The translations under genes and the position numbers were made by a program. Below are positions 1 through 9,400 of a DNA stretch of 64,000 bases, one piece after another. This stretch comes from Tenacibaculum sp. 190524A05c. GTDB lineage: Bacteria; Bacteroidota; Bacteroidia; Flavobacteriales; Flavobacteriaceae. Below the pieces are notes generated by a model that worked only from the letters and a program-made list of their open reading frames with translations, made no database searches and was not told where the DNA came from. Numbering within the stretch: the stretch's first letter is position 1; each line of letters begins with the position of its first letter. The stretch covers positions 62,001 to 126,000 of the forward strand of contig NZ_OZ038523.1 of assembly GCF_964036595.1 (NCBI RefSeq), read 5' to 3'.

Positions 1-139
1 TTAAATTAATTCTAATTATTAAACCTTAGTTTAATTGTGTAACATTTTCTTAAAAAGAAATTAAAATACGATTGATTTAAACTTTAAATAGGTGGACTTG
101 TTTTGTATCGATTAAAAACAAAAACTTAATAAGGACACA

Positions 140-1678
140 ATGAAAAATCTAAAACTAACTTTAACTGCTTTATTAGCAATTTCTATCGGTTTTACAACTT
201 TAACATCTTGTGAAGATGGAAAAGACGGAATTGATGGAGTAGACGGACAAGATGGTGCTGTAGGAGCGACTGGTGCAACAGGGGCTACAGGTGCTGATGG
301 AACAGATGCATCAGTATATTTAGCATCTTCTAAAACACCGAACTTTTTAAAAGTAACTAGTGAATTTGTTGGGTTAAAAATTACTCCAATTTTATCTTCT
401 GAAGATGTTATTCCAAATACACCAGATTTCGTTTACGGTTCAATGGCAGACGGTGCTGGTTTATTAGCTGAAGCTGATGGAACATTTACTTTAATTAACA
501 ATATCGAAGCTGATTATTCAATTGCTAGAATTAAATTAAACAAAAACTTAAGACCATATTACGGAGAGTATATTTTAAACGCTTCGGCTACTGCTGAAAC
601 AGCTCAATGTTCAGGATCTATGATTTCTATGCAAGAGCATGGATTTGGACCAATGTACTTATCTGGAGGTGAGTGGGGAGGATCTTCTAAAGGTGTTTTT
701 GCCACTGATCCATATAAATCAGCTGCTGAAGCTGGTACTGGAAAATTATTATCTGCATTCGGCCAATGGTCTACTGAGAATGCAGTTGTAATTGGTAAAG
801 ATGCTTACCCAACTAAAACAGTTGCTTTTATTGGTGATGATCATTCTGATAATGATGTACCTTCAGGACAATTAGGAATGTATGTTGGAAACAGAGGAGA
901 TTTAGAAGGTGGAAAATTATACGGATTAAAAGTTACTACTGCTGGAATCGATTACGAAGTTGATATGGTAGAAGGAACTGAGTATGATGCTGAGTTTGTA
1001 GAATTAACAGAAAGAGAAATTAGTGCTTTAGATGCAGAGGCTAAATCTAAAGGGGTTATGGGATTCTCTCGTTTAGAGGATATCGACTGGAGAAGAGGAG
1101 TTGCTGGAAATCAAAGAGAGGTTTACTTCGCTGTAACTGGACGTAGTAAAGCTGGTTTAATTGGAAAAGGAACTACTTTAGGTCGTATTTATAAAGTTGT
1201 TTTAAATGATGCTGATCCAACTGGAGCTGCAAAAATTACATGTGTATTAGATGGTGATAAAGTTGGAGGAAAAGCTGACGGATTCCATTCTCCTGATAAC
1301 ATTTTAGTTACTGAAAACTACGCATATATTCAAGAAGATCCTAACGGATATGCTTCTTTAAATGCTGCAATTACTGGATATGCTAAATTATATCAATACA
1401 ATTTAAATACTGGTGAAATTAAAACAGTATTAGAGTGTGATCAAGATAGAGCTAATGATATGGGTTACGGACCAAACACAAGAAACTGGGAAATTACAGG
1501 TATGATTGATGTTACTGAAGTTGTAAACAATGGAAAGAACACTTTTATCGTAATTACTCAAAATCATGGATGGGAACCAGCAGATGGAACTTCATTTACA
1601 GATCCATTAGCAAATCCTGATTTAGGAAACAGAAAAGAAGGTTCAGTATTACATATTATCACTGGATTAGCTAGATAA
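140..1678 (+). CDS. PhoX-like (DUF839-type) surface lipoprotein with collagen-like stalk
   Basis: Encodes a 512-residue secreted lipoprotein. A lipobox (LTSC) puts the lipidated cysteine at residue 24, residues 27-56 are ten Gly-X-Y triplets, and the rest is a predicted beta-propeller. Stretches resembling the PhoX/DUF839 family are EDIDW (near 313), GRIYKVV (near 348) and HSPDNILV (near 383). Characterised PhoX proteins are calcium-dependent phosphatases, but I could not assign the metal and catalytic residues, so no enzymatic activity is claimed. The stop lies 3 nt before the di-haem peroxidase gene, so the two are probably co-transcribed and both would sit on the cell envelope. The start is the first ATG giving a proper signal peptide. 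The lipoprotein call is strong; the family call is moderate. Confidence 0.7.
   Translation: MKNLKLTLTALLAISIGFTTLTSCEDGKDGIDGVDGQDGAVGATGATGATGADGTDASVYLASSKTPNFLKVTSEFVGLKITPILSSEDVIPNTPDFVYGSMADGAGLLAEADGTFTLINNIEADYSIARIKLNKNLRPYYGEYILNASATAETAQCSGSMISMQEHGFGPMYLSGGEWGGSSKGVFATDPYKSAAEAGTGKLLSAFGQWSTENAVVIGKDAYPTKTVAFIGDDHSDNDVPSGQLGMYVGNRGDLEGGKLYGLKVTTAGIDYEVDMVEGTEYDAEFVELTEREISALDAEAKSKGVMGFSRLEDIDWRRGVAGNQREVYFAVTGRSKAGLIGKGTTLGRIYKVVLNDADPTGAAKITCVLDGDKVGGKADGFHSPDNILVTENYAYIQEDPNGYASLNAAITGYAKLYQYNLNTGEIKTVLECDQDRANDMGYGPNTRNWEITGMIDVTEVVNNGKNTFIVITQNHGWEPADGTSFTDPLANPDLGNRKEGSVLHIITGLAR
218..307 (+). repeat. Collagen-like Gly-X-Y triplet repeat
   Basis: Ten consecutive Gly-X-Y triplets cover residues 27-56 of the PhoX-like lipoprotein. 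The first part is Asp-rich (GKD, GID, GVD, GQD) and the later part repeats GAT three times. Directly after a lipidated cysteine, such a segment would act as a flexible or trimeric stalk holding the propeller away from the membrane. Trimer formation is inferred. Confidence 0.8.
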
Positions 1679-1681
1679 AAC

Positions 1682-3478
1682 ATGAAAGACATATTACGTC
1701 GAGCTAAGGCATACCTCTGTGTATGTCTTTTGCTTTTATCAATAGGATGCGGAAAAGAGGAAAAAAAGTATGAATCTGTGGATAATTTTTCTGCAGAAAT
1801 TTCTGCTTTGTACAATGATTATTTAGCTAAAGCAATTAGTAACTTAGATAAAATTGATTTAGAAGAAACATCTCCTTCTGATCGAAAAAAATACTATGTT
1901 AAGGCTAGAAAATATTTCAAGTTGGTTGAGCCTATTTTGTCTTATTCAGATAAAAACAATTATAAATCATTAAATGCCCCAAACATAATTCAAGTTAAAG
2001 GTGAGGACACTCAGGATACTAGAATTTTAAATCCAATAGGTTTTCAAGTTATCGAGGAGAATCTTTACGAGGAGCAAATTGATACAGTTACGTTAACCCG
2101 AGTCGTAAACGTAACTCGAGACAGATTAAAGCTTATTAAGGAGAATAATAATTTGAAACTTAAAGATTATCACATTATTTGGATGTTAAGAGATCAAATT
2201 GTTAGAATTGCAACTGCTGGAATTACTGGTTTTGATTCTCCAGTATTAAGTCAATCGTTGTTAGAAAGTAAATACACTTATAATACAATTGTTGATATTA
2301 TAAAAATGAACGAGAGTAGATTTCAATCAAAGGAATTAATGAAAGATTTCATTGGTGCTATTCAAGCCGCTCAGAAAGATTTGGATTATGACTTTGATAC
2401 GTTTGATAGGTTTGGTTTTATTAAAAATCATACAGATAAGCAATTGAAATTATTAGTTGAAATTCAAAAAGATTGGAAGGTTACTTTTCCTTTTGAAATG
2501 GCGCTTTCTAACACAATGACAACTCTTTTCTCAAAGGAGGCTTTAAATATTGATTATTTCTCTGATCAATTAAGTGATACTACCAATCTTGCTAAAAAAG
2601 TTGCATTTGGTGAAATGTTATTTAATGATAAGTCATTGTCTAAAGATTACAATATGGCTTGTGCTACTTGTCATATAAAAGATTTAGCATTTACTGATGG
2701 AAGAAAAACATTCGATGCTAATCAAGCTAGAAATACACCAACAGTTACCTATGCAGCATATCAACAATCATTTTTTATGGATGCAAGATCAGGAAGTCTT
2801 GAAGGACAGGTTGTAGGAGTTGTAAAAAATCATAATGAGTTCAATATGTCAATGGATTCAGTGGTGAGTAGAGTACTGAAAAACGATAGTTATAAAAAGC
2901 AGATTTCAGAATTATATAATGATAAAAAAGTAAACTATAATATCAGACACGCTATTGCTTCTTACATAAGAAGTTTGAATACGTTTAATTCTAAATTTGA
3001 CAAAAATATAAGAGGGGAGGAGAATACTCTAACGGAAGAAGAAAAATTAGGATTTAATGTGTTTATGGGAAAAGCCATGTGCGCAACTTGTCATTTTGCT
3101 CCAGTTTTTAATGGTACAGTTCCTCCAAATTACGTAGATACAGAGTTAGAGTTTATCGGTGTTCCTGCTTTTAAAGATACTGTTAATGCAAAGTTCTCTT
3201 CAGATTTAGGAAGGTATGAATTATTCAAAACTCCAGAACGCAAACATTTCTTTAAAACTCCAACAGTTAGAAATGCAGCTGTAACAGCTCCGTATATGCA
3301 TAATGGAGTGTATTCAAACTTGAAAGAAGTTATGGATTTTTATAATAAAGGTGGTGGTGCTGGATTAGGAATAGAAAACGACTATCAAACATTACCGTTT
3401 GACAATTTAAACTTAACCGAAAAAGAAATAAATGCGCTAATAGCATTTACTAAAACGTTAACAGATGCCGAATATTAG
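1682..3478 (+). CDS. Di-haem cytochrome c peroxidase / MauG-family lipoprotein
   Basis: A 598-residue secreted protein with a lipobox (SIGC, Cys23) and two CxxCH haem-binding motifs: CATCH at residues 327-331 and CATCH at 467-471. This is the hallmark of bacterial di-haem peroxidases and MauG relatives, which reduce hydrogen peroxide or oxidise proteins in the periplasm. The C-terminal half (about residues 290-595) is the canonical enzyme. The first 280 residues or so are an additional helical region, which makes the protein much longer than classical CcpA (about 320-340 residues). The gene starts 3 nt after the PhoX-like gene and is followed by a strong terminator, so the pair forms a two-gene unit. 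The substrate is unknown. Confidence 0.88.
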   Translation: MKDILRRAKAYLCVCLLLLSIGCGKEEKKYESVDNFSAEISALYNDYLAKAISNLDKIDLEETSPSDRKKYYVKARKYFKLVEPILSYSDKNNYKSLNAPNIIQVKGEDTQDTRILNPIGFQVIEENLYEEQIDTVTLTRVVNVTRDRLKLIKENNNLKLKDYHIIWMLRDQIVRIATAGITGFDSPVLSQSLLESKYTYNTIVDIIKMNESRFQSKELMKDFIGAIQAAQKDLDYDFDTFDRFGFIKNHTDKQLKLLVEIQKDWKVTFPFEMALSNTMTTLFSKEALNIDYFSDQLSDTTNLAKKVAFGEMLFNDKSLSKDYNMACATCHIKDLAFTDGRKTFDANQARNTPTVTYAAYQQSFFMDARSGSLEGQVVGVVKNHNEFNMSMDSVVSRVLKNDSYKKQISELYNDKKVNYNIRHAIASYIRSLNTFNSKFDKNIRGEENTLTEEEKLGFNVFMGKAMCATCHFAPVFNGTVPPNYVDTELEFIGVPAFKDTVNAKFSSDLGRYELFKTPERKHFFKTPTVRNAAVTAPYMHNGVYSNLKEVMDFYNKGGGAGLGIENDYQTLPFDNLNLTEKEINALIAFTKTLTDAEY

Positions 3479-3503
3479 GGGCTGTGTAGTTGTGTTGTGT
3501 AAG

Positions 3504-3533
3504 CTCCTTGATATTATCTCAAGGAGTTTTTTT
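3504..3533 (+). terminator. Rho-independent terminator after the peroxidase gene
   Basis: A perfect 8-bp stem (CTCCTTGA pairing with TCAAGGAG, 3504-3511 and 3519-3526) closes a 7-nt loop and is followed by seven T residues. It lies 26 nt after the peroxidase stop codon and ends the two-gene unit. Confidence 0.9.
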
Positions 3534-3592
3534 ATGTTAAAAATGTAATGTTATGAAATAACTTCGACGAAGTAATATAAAATCAATTTTCA

Positions 3593-4360
3593 ATGAAAAA
3601 ACTAATAACATTATTTTTACTTGTTGCTTTAGTTAGTGCATGTAAATCAGAAGAGAAAAAAGAGTCTAAAGAAGAAACTAAAACTGAGGTTGTAAAGGAA
3701 CCAACGTATCCAAAAGTTTTAGGAGAAATATTGGAAAAACATGGTGGAATAGAGGCTTGGAGAAAAGCAAAATTCTTATCATATAAGGTGAAAGGAGAGG
3801 AGCATACTACAGATTTACACTCAAGAAGAGCAGTAGTTCATGGAGATAAATACTCTCTTGGGTATGATGGTAAAGAAGTTTGGTTAAGTCAAAAGGACAC
3901 TATTTTTAAAGGTAATCCAGAGTTTTACTATAACCTTTATTTCTATTTCTACGCAATGCCTTTTGTACTTGCAGATGATGGAATTGTATATTCTGATATC
4001 GATCCAATTGAATTTGAAGGAGTAAAGTATCCTGGAGTGAAAATTTCTTACAAAGCGAATGTAGGAGTTTCACCAGATGATAATTATTTTATATTTTACC
4101 ATCCAGAAACTAAACAAATGGCTTGGTTAGGGTATACAGTTACATATTTTAGTAAAAAGCCATCTGATAAGTTTAATATCATTAGATATAATGATTGGGA
4201 AAACGTTAACGGTTTCTTATTACCAAAAACAATAACTTGGTACAAGAAAAACGAACAAGGTATTCCAACTGAGCCAGCCGGTGATCCAATTGAATTTTCA
4301 TCAGCTTTAGTAAGTCAAGCACCATTAGCTGATAACTTTTTTAGTAAGCCAGCTGAATAA
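3593..4360 (+). CDS. DUF6503-like lipoprotein
   Basis: A 255-residue lipoprotein with lipobox VSAC (Cys17), a short Lys/Glu-rich linker (residues 18-40) and a beta-rich domain. The domain opens with a helix of the type LEKHGGIEAWRKAK that I associate with the DUF6503 family of Bacteroidetes envelope proteins, possibly related to the LolA/LolB-like fold. No catalytic residues are evident and no function is established. It precedes a 34-residue membrane peptide (29 nt gap) and a sodium/solute symporter, so it may belong to the same transcript and help handle the transported compound. That link rests on position only. Confidence 0.6.
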   Translation: MKKLITLFLLVALVSACKSEEKKESKEETKTEVVKEPTYPKVLGEILEKHGGIEAWRKAKFLSYKVKGEEHTTDLHSRRAVVHGDKYSLGYDGKEVWLSQKDTIFKGNPEFYYNLYFYFYAMPFVLADDGIVYSDIDPIEFEGVKYPGVKISYKANVGVSPDDNYFIFYHPETKQMAWLGYTVTYFSKKPSDKFNIIRYNDWENVNGFLLPKTITWYKKNEQGIPTEPAGDPIEFSSALVSQAPLADNFFSKPAE

Positions 4361-4389
4361 TTAGAATCAACAAAACAAACTAAAATATT

Positions 4390-4494
4390 ATGAGTAAAAA
4401 GTATATGTGGAAAAAAGAGTACACACTCGTCTTGGTAGCAAATTTTGTGTACATCGTTCTTTTTTATTTAATCACTAACGCATATACTAAATAA
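4390..4494 (+). CDS. 34-residue single-helix membrane peptide preceding the symporter
   Basis: A small open reading frame of 34 codons plus stop. The product has a basic N-terminus (MSKKYMWKKEY), one hydrophobic helix of about 20 residues (from TLVLVANF to FYLIT) and a short polar tail. It ends 7 nt before the symporter start and follows the lipoprotein gene by 29 nt, so it is placed as a middle gene of a three-gene unit. Some SSS transporters have small partner subunits (for example YjcH with ActP, YhdT with PanF), but those are about 80-100 residues long and this is not recognisably one of them. Coding status is inferred from start, stop, topology and spacing. Confidence 0.6.
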   Translation: MSKKYMWKKEYTLVLVANFVYIVLFYLITNAYTK

Positions 4495-4501
4495 CATACT
4501 C

Positions 4502-6196
4502 ATGCAAATTTTAGACTGGATTGTACTTTCACTTACCTTATTATTTATTGTATTATACGGAACTTGGAAAACAAGAGGAAGTGAAAATGTAGAACAATAT
4601 ATCAAAGGAGGAAATGATACAAAGTGGTGGACTATCGGATTGTCTGTAATGGCAACTCAGGCTAGTGCCATCACTTTTTTATCTACTCCTGGGCAGGCTT
4701 TCCATAGTGGAATGGGATTTGTCCAATTTTACTTCGGGTTACCTCTTGCGATGGTAATCATCTGTTTAGTATTTATTCCTATTTATCATAAATTAAATGT
4801 TTATACTGCTTATGAATATTTAGAAAGTAGGTTTGATCTTAAAACAAGAACTTTAGCGGCAATTTTATTTTTAATTCAAAGAGGATTAGCTGCCGGTATT
4901 ACCATTTTTGCTCCTGCGATAATCTTATCAGCTGTATTAGGTTGGGATTTAGTTATTCTGAATATTATTATCGGTATGTTAGTGATTGTTTATACTGTGA
5001 GTGGAGGAACAAAAGCAGTTAGTGTAACTCAAAAACAACAAATGGCAATTATATTCTCAGGAATGTTTATTGCATTTTATTTGATTTTACAGTATTTACC
5101 AGACGGAATTACTTTTGGAAAAGCACTTGAAATTGCTGGAGCTAGTAATAAAATGAAAGTCCTTGATTTTTCATGGGATTTGAATAATCGATATACCGTT
5201 TGGACAGGTTTTCTTGGAGGAACGTTTTTAATGCTTTCATATTTTGGAACAGATCAAAGTCAAGTCCAACGATATTTATCTGGAAAATCAGTTCGTGAAA
5301 GTCAGTTAGGATTAATTTTTAATGGATTATTAAAAGTTCCTATGCAATTCTTCATTTTATTAGTTGGTGTAATGGTTTTTGTATTCTATCAATTTAATGC
5401 GTCACCATTAAACTTTAATCCGAAAGCACAAGAAGCTGTAATTAATTCTCAGTATGCCTCAGAATATAAAGTTTTAGAAGAAAGACATAGCGAGATTGAA
5501 GCGGAAAAGAAAACACTTATTTTAAGTGGAATTACTGAGGAAAATAAACCGAAGTTACAAGCTTTAAATGAGGAAGATTTAAAACTGAAAAAAGAAGCTA
5601 AAACAATCATAGAAAAATCAGATGCTAAGGTAGAAACTAATGACAAGGATTATGTGTTCATTCATTTTATATTAAATAATCTACCAAAAGGGTTGATAGG
5701 ATTATTATTAGCTGTAATTCTATCTGCGGCTATGTCATCTACAGCTTCAGAGTTAAACGCATTAGCTTCTACAACTGCAATAGATTTATACAAGAGAAAT
5801 GTAAAGGAGGAGAAGAGTGATCAGCATTATGTGAAAATGTCAAAATGGTTCACTTTAGGTTGGGGGATTCTTGCAATATTAATTGCTTGTGTAGCCAATT
5901 TATTTGATAATTTGATTCAGTTAGTAAATATAATTGGATCCATTTTTTATGGAAATGTGCTAGGTATGTTTCTAATAGCATTCTTTCTAAGGTTCGTAAA
6001 ATCAAATGGCGTGTTTATTGGCGCAATTATTACACAAGTGATAATAATATGTATTTATTATTTCGGTATATTCTTACCTGAACAAAATGGAGAGCAGGCT
6101 ATGATAAGTTATTTATGGTTAAATGCACTTGGCTGTGGATTAGTTATGTTGTTGTCTGTGATAATTCAATTTTTTGTTCCTAAATCTTCGGAATAA
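4502..6196 (+). CDS. Sodium:solute symporter (SSS family)
   Basis: A 564-residue inner-membrane transporter with about 13 hydrophobic helices and typical SSS signatures, such as SVMATQASAITFLSTPGQAF (about residues 50-70) and SGGTKAVSVTQKQQ (about 165-180). SSS proteins couple sodium entry to uptake of sugars, amino acids, organic acids or vitamins; the substrate here cannot be told. A hydrophilic, Glu/Lys-rich, coiled-coil-like insertion occupies about residues 305-385 between two membrane segments. The gene lies 7 nt after a 34-residue membrane peptide. A decayed fragment homologous to its 3' part is found at 43620-43925. Confidence 0.9.
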   Translation: MQILDWIVLSLTLLFIVLYGTWKTRGSENVEQYIKGGNDTKWWTIGLSVMATQASAITFLSTPGQAFHSGMGFVQFYFGLPLAMVIICLVFIPIYHKLNVYTAYEYLESRFDLKTRTLAAILFLIQRGLAAGITIFAPAIILSAVLGWDLVILNIIIGMLVIVYTVSGGTKAVSVTQKQQMAIIFSGMFIAFYLILQYLPDGITFGKALEIAGASNKMKVLDFSWDLNNRYTVWTGFLGGTFLMLSYFGTDQSQVQRYLSGKSVRESQLGLIFNGLLKVPMQFFILLVGVMVFVFYQFNASPLNFNPKAQEAVINSQYASEYKVLEERHSEIEAEKKTLILSGITEENKPKLQALNEEDLKLKKEAKTIIEKSDAKVETNDKDYVFIHFILNNLPKGLIGLLLAVILSAAMSSTASELNALASTTAIDLYKRNVKEEKSDQHYVKMSKWFTLGWGILAILIACVANLFDNLIQLVNIIGSIFYGNVLGMFLIAFFLRFVKSNGVFIGAIITQVIIICIYYFGIFLPEQNGEQAMISYLWLNALGCGLVMLLSVIIQFFVPKSSE

Positions 6197-6349
6197 AATC
6201 ATAAAACTAAAATATAAATTGTTCTAGTTTACTGATTTTCTGTATAAATGGTTTTATATACATTATAAACGGTTTTTTCTAGTTTTTAGGTTGCTTAAAG
6301 ACCTAATGGTTAGGTTGTTGTTTGGGGAATGATTTTGGTTTTTATATAG

Positions 6350-6376
6350 TTGTTTTTCAAAAAAACTATATATTTG
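6350..6376 (+). promoter_or_regulatory. Candidate promoter of the 37-kb surface/toxin locus
   Basis: TATATTTG at 6369-6376 matches the Bacteroidetes -7 consensus TAnnTTTG. A TTG at 6350-6352 could serve as the -33 element, although the 16-nt spacer is short. The site lies 38 nt upstream of the ATG at 6415 and inside the longer open frame that begins at 6322, which argues that translation starts at 6415. An imperfect inverted repeat (TATATAGT and ACTATATA, about 6343-6372) overlaps both elements and could be an operator. The rest of 6197-6414 shows no gene. Confidence 0.5.
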
Positions 6377-6414
6377 CACCCGAATTTAATGTTTGTTTCA
6401 CACTCCCATTGCTT

Positions 6415-9400
6415 ATGAAAAAAAATACTTTATTATTTTTTTCGATACTATTTTATTGCCTAAATTTATTTGGTACCACACCAATAGATTCTATTCAATC
6501 AACCCAAAAATTAATTAAAGGACTAACGTTTTCACATGACGTTAAAGGAGAGTTTACTAGTGATTATATAAAGAGTAATTACACACAGGATCCTCGAATT
6601 GATACTCTAGTGAGTAAAGCTAAAGATGTGTTTAATGCCATCGAAGAAACAGGTAGTTATGCTAGCGTTTTAGGTACTGATGATATGATTGCTCTTCCTG
6701 TTGGGGTGAAAAAAGTAATTGGTAAAACAACTACAATAATGGGAGTGAGCGAGGCGAAGTTCTACCCTGATTATACCGAAGTTACTTTATTTATAAAATT
6801 AATTCTGCCACAATCTGGAGCAGATGGTAAACAAAAAGAATTATTCTTTGGAGCTAATAATGTCAAAATTTCTCATTCTGGAGGGATTTATGGTGACATG
6901 AATATTTCTCTTTTAGGAGATGTCGCCATTCCTGTTAGTGGTAATAAAGCCTTACTTAAATTAAAAGGAGGTTTTAATATGAAAACTGGTATAATTGAAG
7001 ATAAAACTTATGTTACTATTGATTGTACTGGGATTAAAGAAATTGGTGTAGCAGCAGATGTTATATTTTCAAGAACACTTTTAGAACCTCTTAATCAAGA
7101 CTTCTCGTTAATTACTGATAAAAAAGAGAAGGTTATGGGATCTTTCCAAATCAAGGTTTCTGATTGGAATGATATTCTAGCTGAAGTTAATATCAATCAT
7201 CCTTTTCAAATTACAAATGATAAAAGTACAAATGGTACGGGTAAAGGAGGTTTAGTTTTTGAAGTAAGTAACGCAATTTTTGATTTTAGTGATTTGAGAA
7301 ATTCAGAAAATATGAGTTTTTCAAATAGTTATAAAGAAAAATACTTGATACCTGGTAATAATGAATTATGGAGAGGTGTCTATATAAAAACTATAAAAGT
7401 TAGTTTACCCAAGGAATTTAAAGAAAAAGGAAGTCCAGAAAGGATTACAATTGGAGCGGAAAATTTACTTATAGATTCTGAAGGTATTACTGGAGAATTT
7501 TCTGCAGACAATGTTTTGGATTTAGGAAAAGGAAATGCCTCTGGCTGGCAATTTTCGGTTAAAGATCTTCATGCTGAGTTAGAAGCTAATAAACTTATTG
7601 GTGGTGGATTTGGAGGTCACATCGTCTTACCACTTTCTAAAGAAGTTTCTCAACAAGAAGCGAATAGCTTATCGGAAGATGAACTAGCAAAGAAAACTAT
7701 TAAGTATACAGCAGTTATTGATGTTGAAAATGAGGAATATAGTTTGGTGTTAGAGCCATTAAAGCAACTAGAGTTTAATGTATTTAAGGCGAAAGCAATC
7801 TTAGAATCTAATTCTAAGGTTGAATTAAAAATTGCTGATGGGAAGTTTAAGCCAAAAGCAAATTTATATGGTAGTTTAAATATTAATGCTAGTAATGGTG
7901 AGCTTGAAGATGGAAAAAAAGGTGTTGTTGATTTTAAAGGAGTAACCTTTCAAAATCTTCAATTGCAAACAGAATCACCTTATTTTTCAGTAGATTACAT
8001 GGGGTATACAGGAGATGTAAAGTTTGCTAAATTCCCAGTGACTATTTCAGAAATTGGTGTAACAGCGAATGATACTAAGGCTTCTTTAAAATTTGCAATA
8101 GATGTAAATCTAATGGGGAAAGGATTTGCTGGAGGAACAAAATTAGAGATTCAAGGTAAGTTTGAAAATGGTGAGGGTTACCAAAGATGGAAATACGATC
8201 GTCTAAAAATTGAAAGAATAAATATCGCAGCTGATTTAGGTAAAGTTAAGTTTAAAGGATTGGTTGATATTAAAGACGATGATCCGGTATATGGAGATGG
8301 ATTCTATGGAGAGTTAGAAGCCGATTTTAATGCGATTAATGTAAAAGCAACTGCTTGGTTTGGAAAAACTGACGTGAGATATTGGTATGTAGATGCATAT
8401 GCGGACTTATCAGGAATGCCAACAAAACCAATGATTGGTCCTGTTGAAGTTAATGGTTTTGGTGGAGGAGCTTACTATCACATGACCAAAAAATCTAATC
8501 CGCAACCTTTAGTTTATGAAGGAAAGCCAATTAAAACTCCTGGGCCTCCATCTGGAATGGATTATGTGCCAGATTCTAAATCAGGACTTGGTTTTAGAGC
8601 AATGGTAGGATTTGCTTTAGGAAATGAAAAAGCATTTAATGGGAAGGTCGGATTTGAAATGGCCTTTAATACTTCTGGAGGACTGAATAGAATTATGTTC
8701 TTTGGAGAAGCCCATATTATGAAAACCATTGATTTTAAGTTTGGTGATAAGTTCAAGAACAAGCTTACTGCTATGCAAAATAAAATCAATGATTTTGGAG
8801 AAAATAATTCAGTAATTCAAGATCTTAAGAAAAAGAACTTAGTTGAATATAGTAAAGTAGCTTTCCCACAAGACGGTCTAACATTCGATGCAGGTATTGA
8901 TGCTAACTTTTCAATGGAAATGGATTTTGTAAATAATTCATTCCATGCCGAAATGGAAGTATATCTAAATACACCTGGAAACTTCTTTAGTGGAGTAGGA
9001 CCAAGAGGTAGAGCAGGATGGGCCGTTTTCCATACAGGTCCAGATGGATGGTACCTACACATGGGAACCCCTAAAGATAGAATTGGAGTAAGAGTTGGAA
9101 TTGGAGGATTTAGTGTTCAAGCGACTACCTATTTAATGATTGGAGATAAAATTCCAGGAAGTCCACCACCACCTCAAGCCGTAGCAGATATCTTAGGAGT
9201 TGAATTAGATAATTTAGATTACATGCGTGATTTAAATGCCTTAGGAGATGGTAGAGGTTTTGCTATTGGTATGGATTTAAGTATAGACACAGGAGAAATG
9301 ACTTTCCTAGTATTCTATGCTAGATTTAGAGCTGGTTTAGGTTTTGATATAATGATTAAGGATTATGGAGAAACTGCATGTAAAGGAAGTGGACAAATTG

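Noticed and set aside
1..139. Promoter of the PhoX-like gene
   Set aside because: No convincing TAnnTTTG element with a suitable -33 TTG could be located in this AT-rich stretch, so no site is annotated.
6322..6414. N-terminal extension of the giant first protein
   Set aside because: It contains a consensus -7 promoter element, and the extension would mask the signal peptide that starts at 6415.
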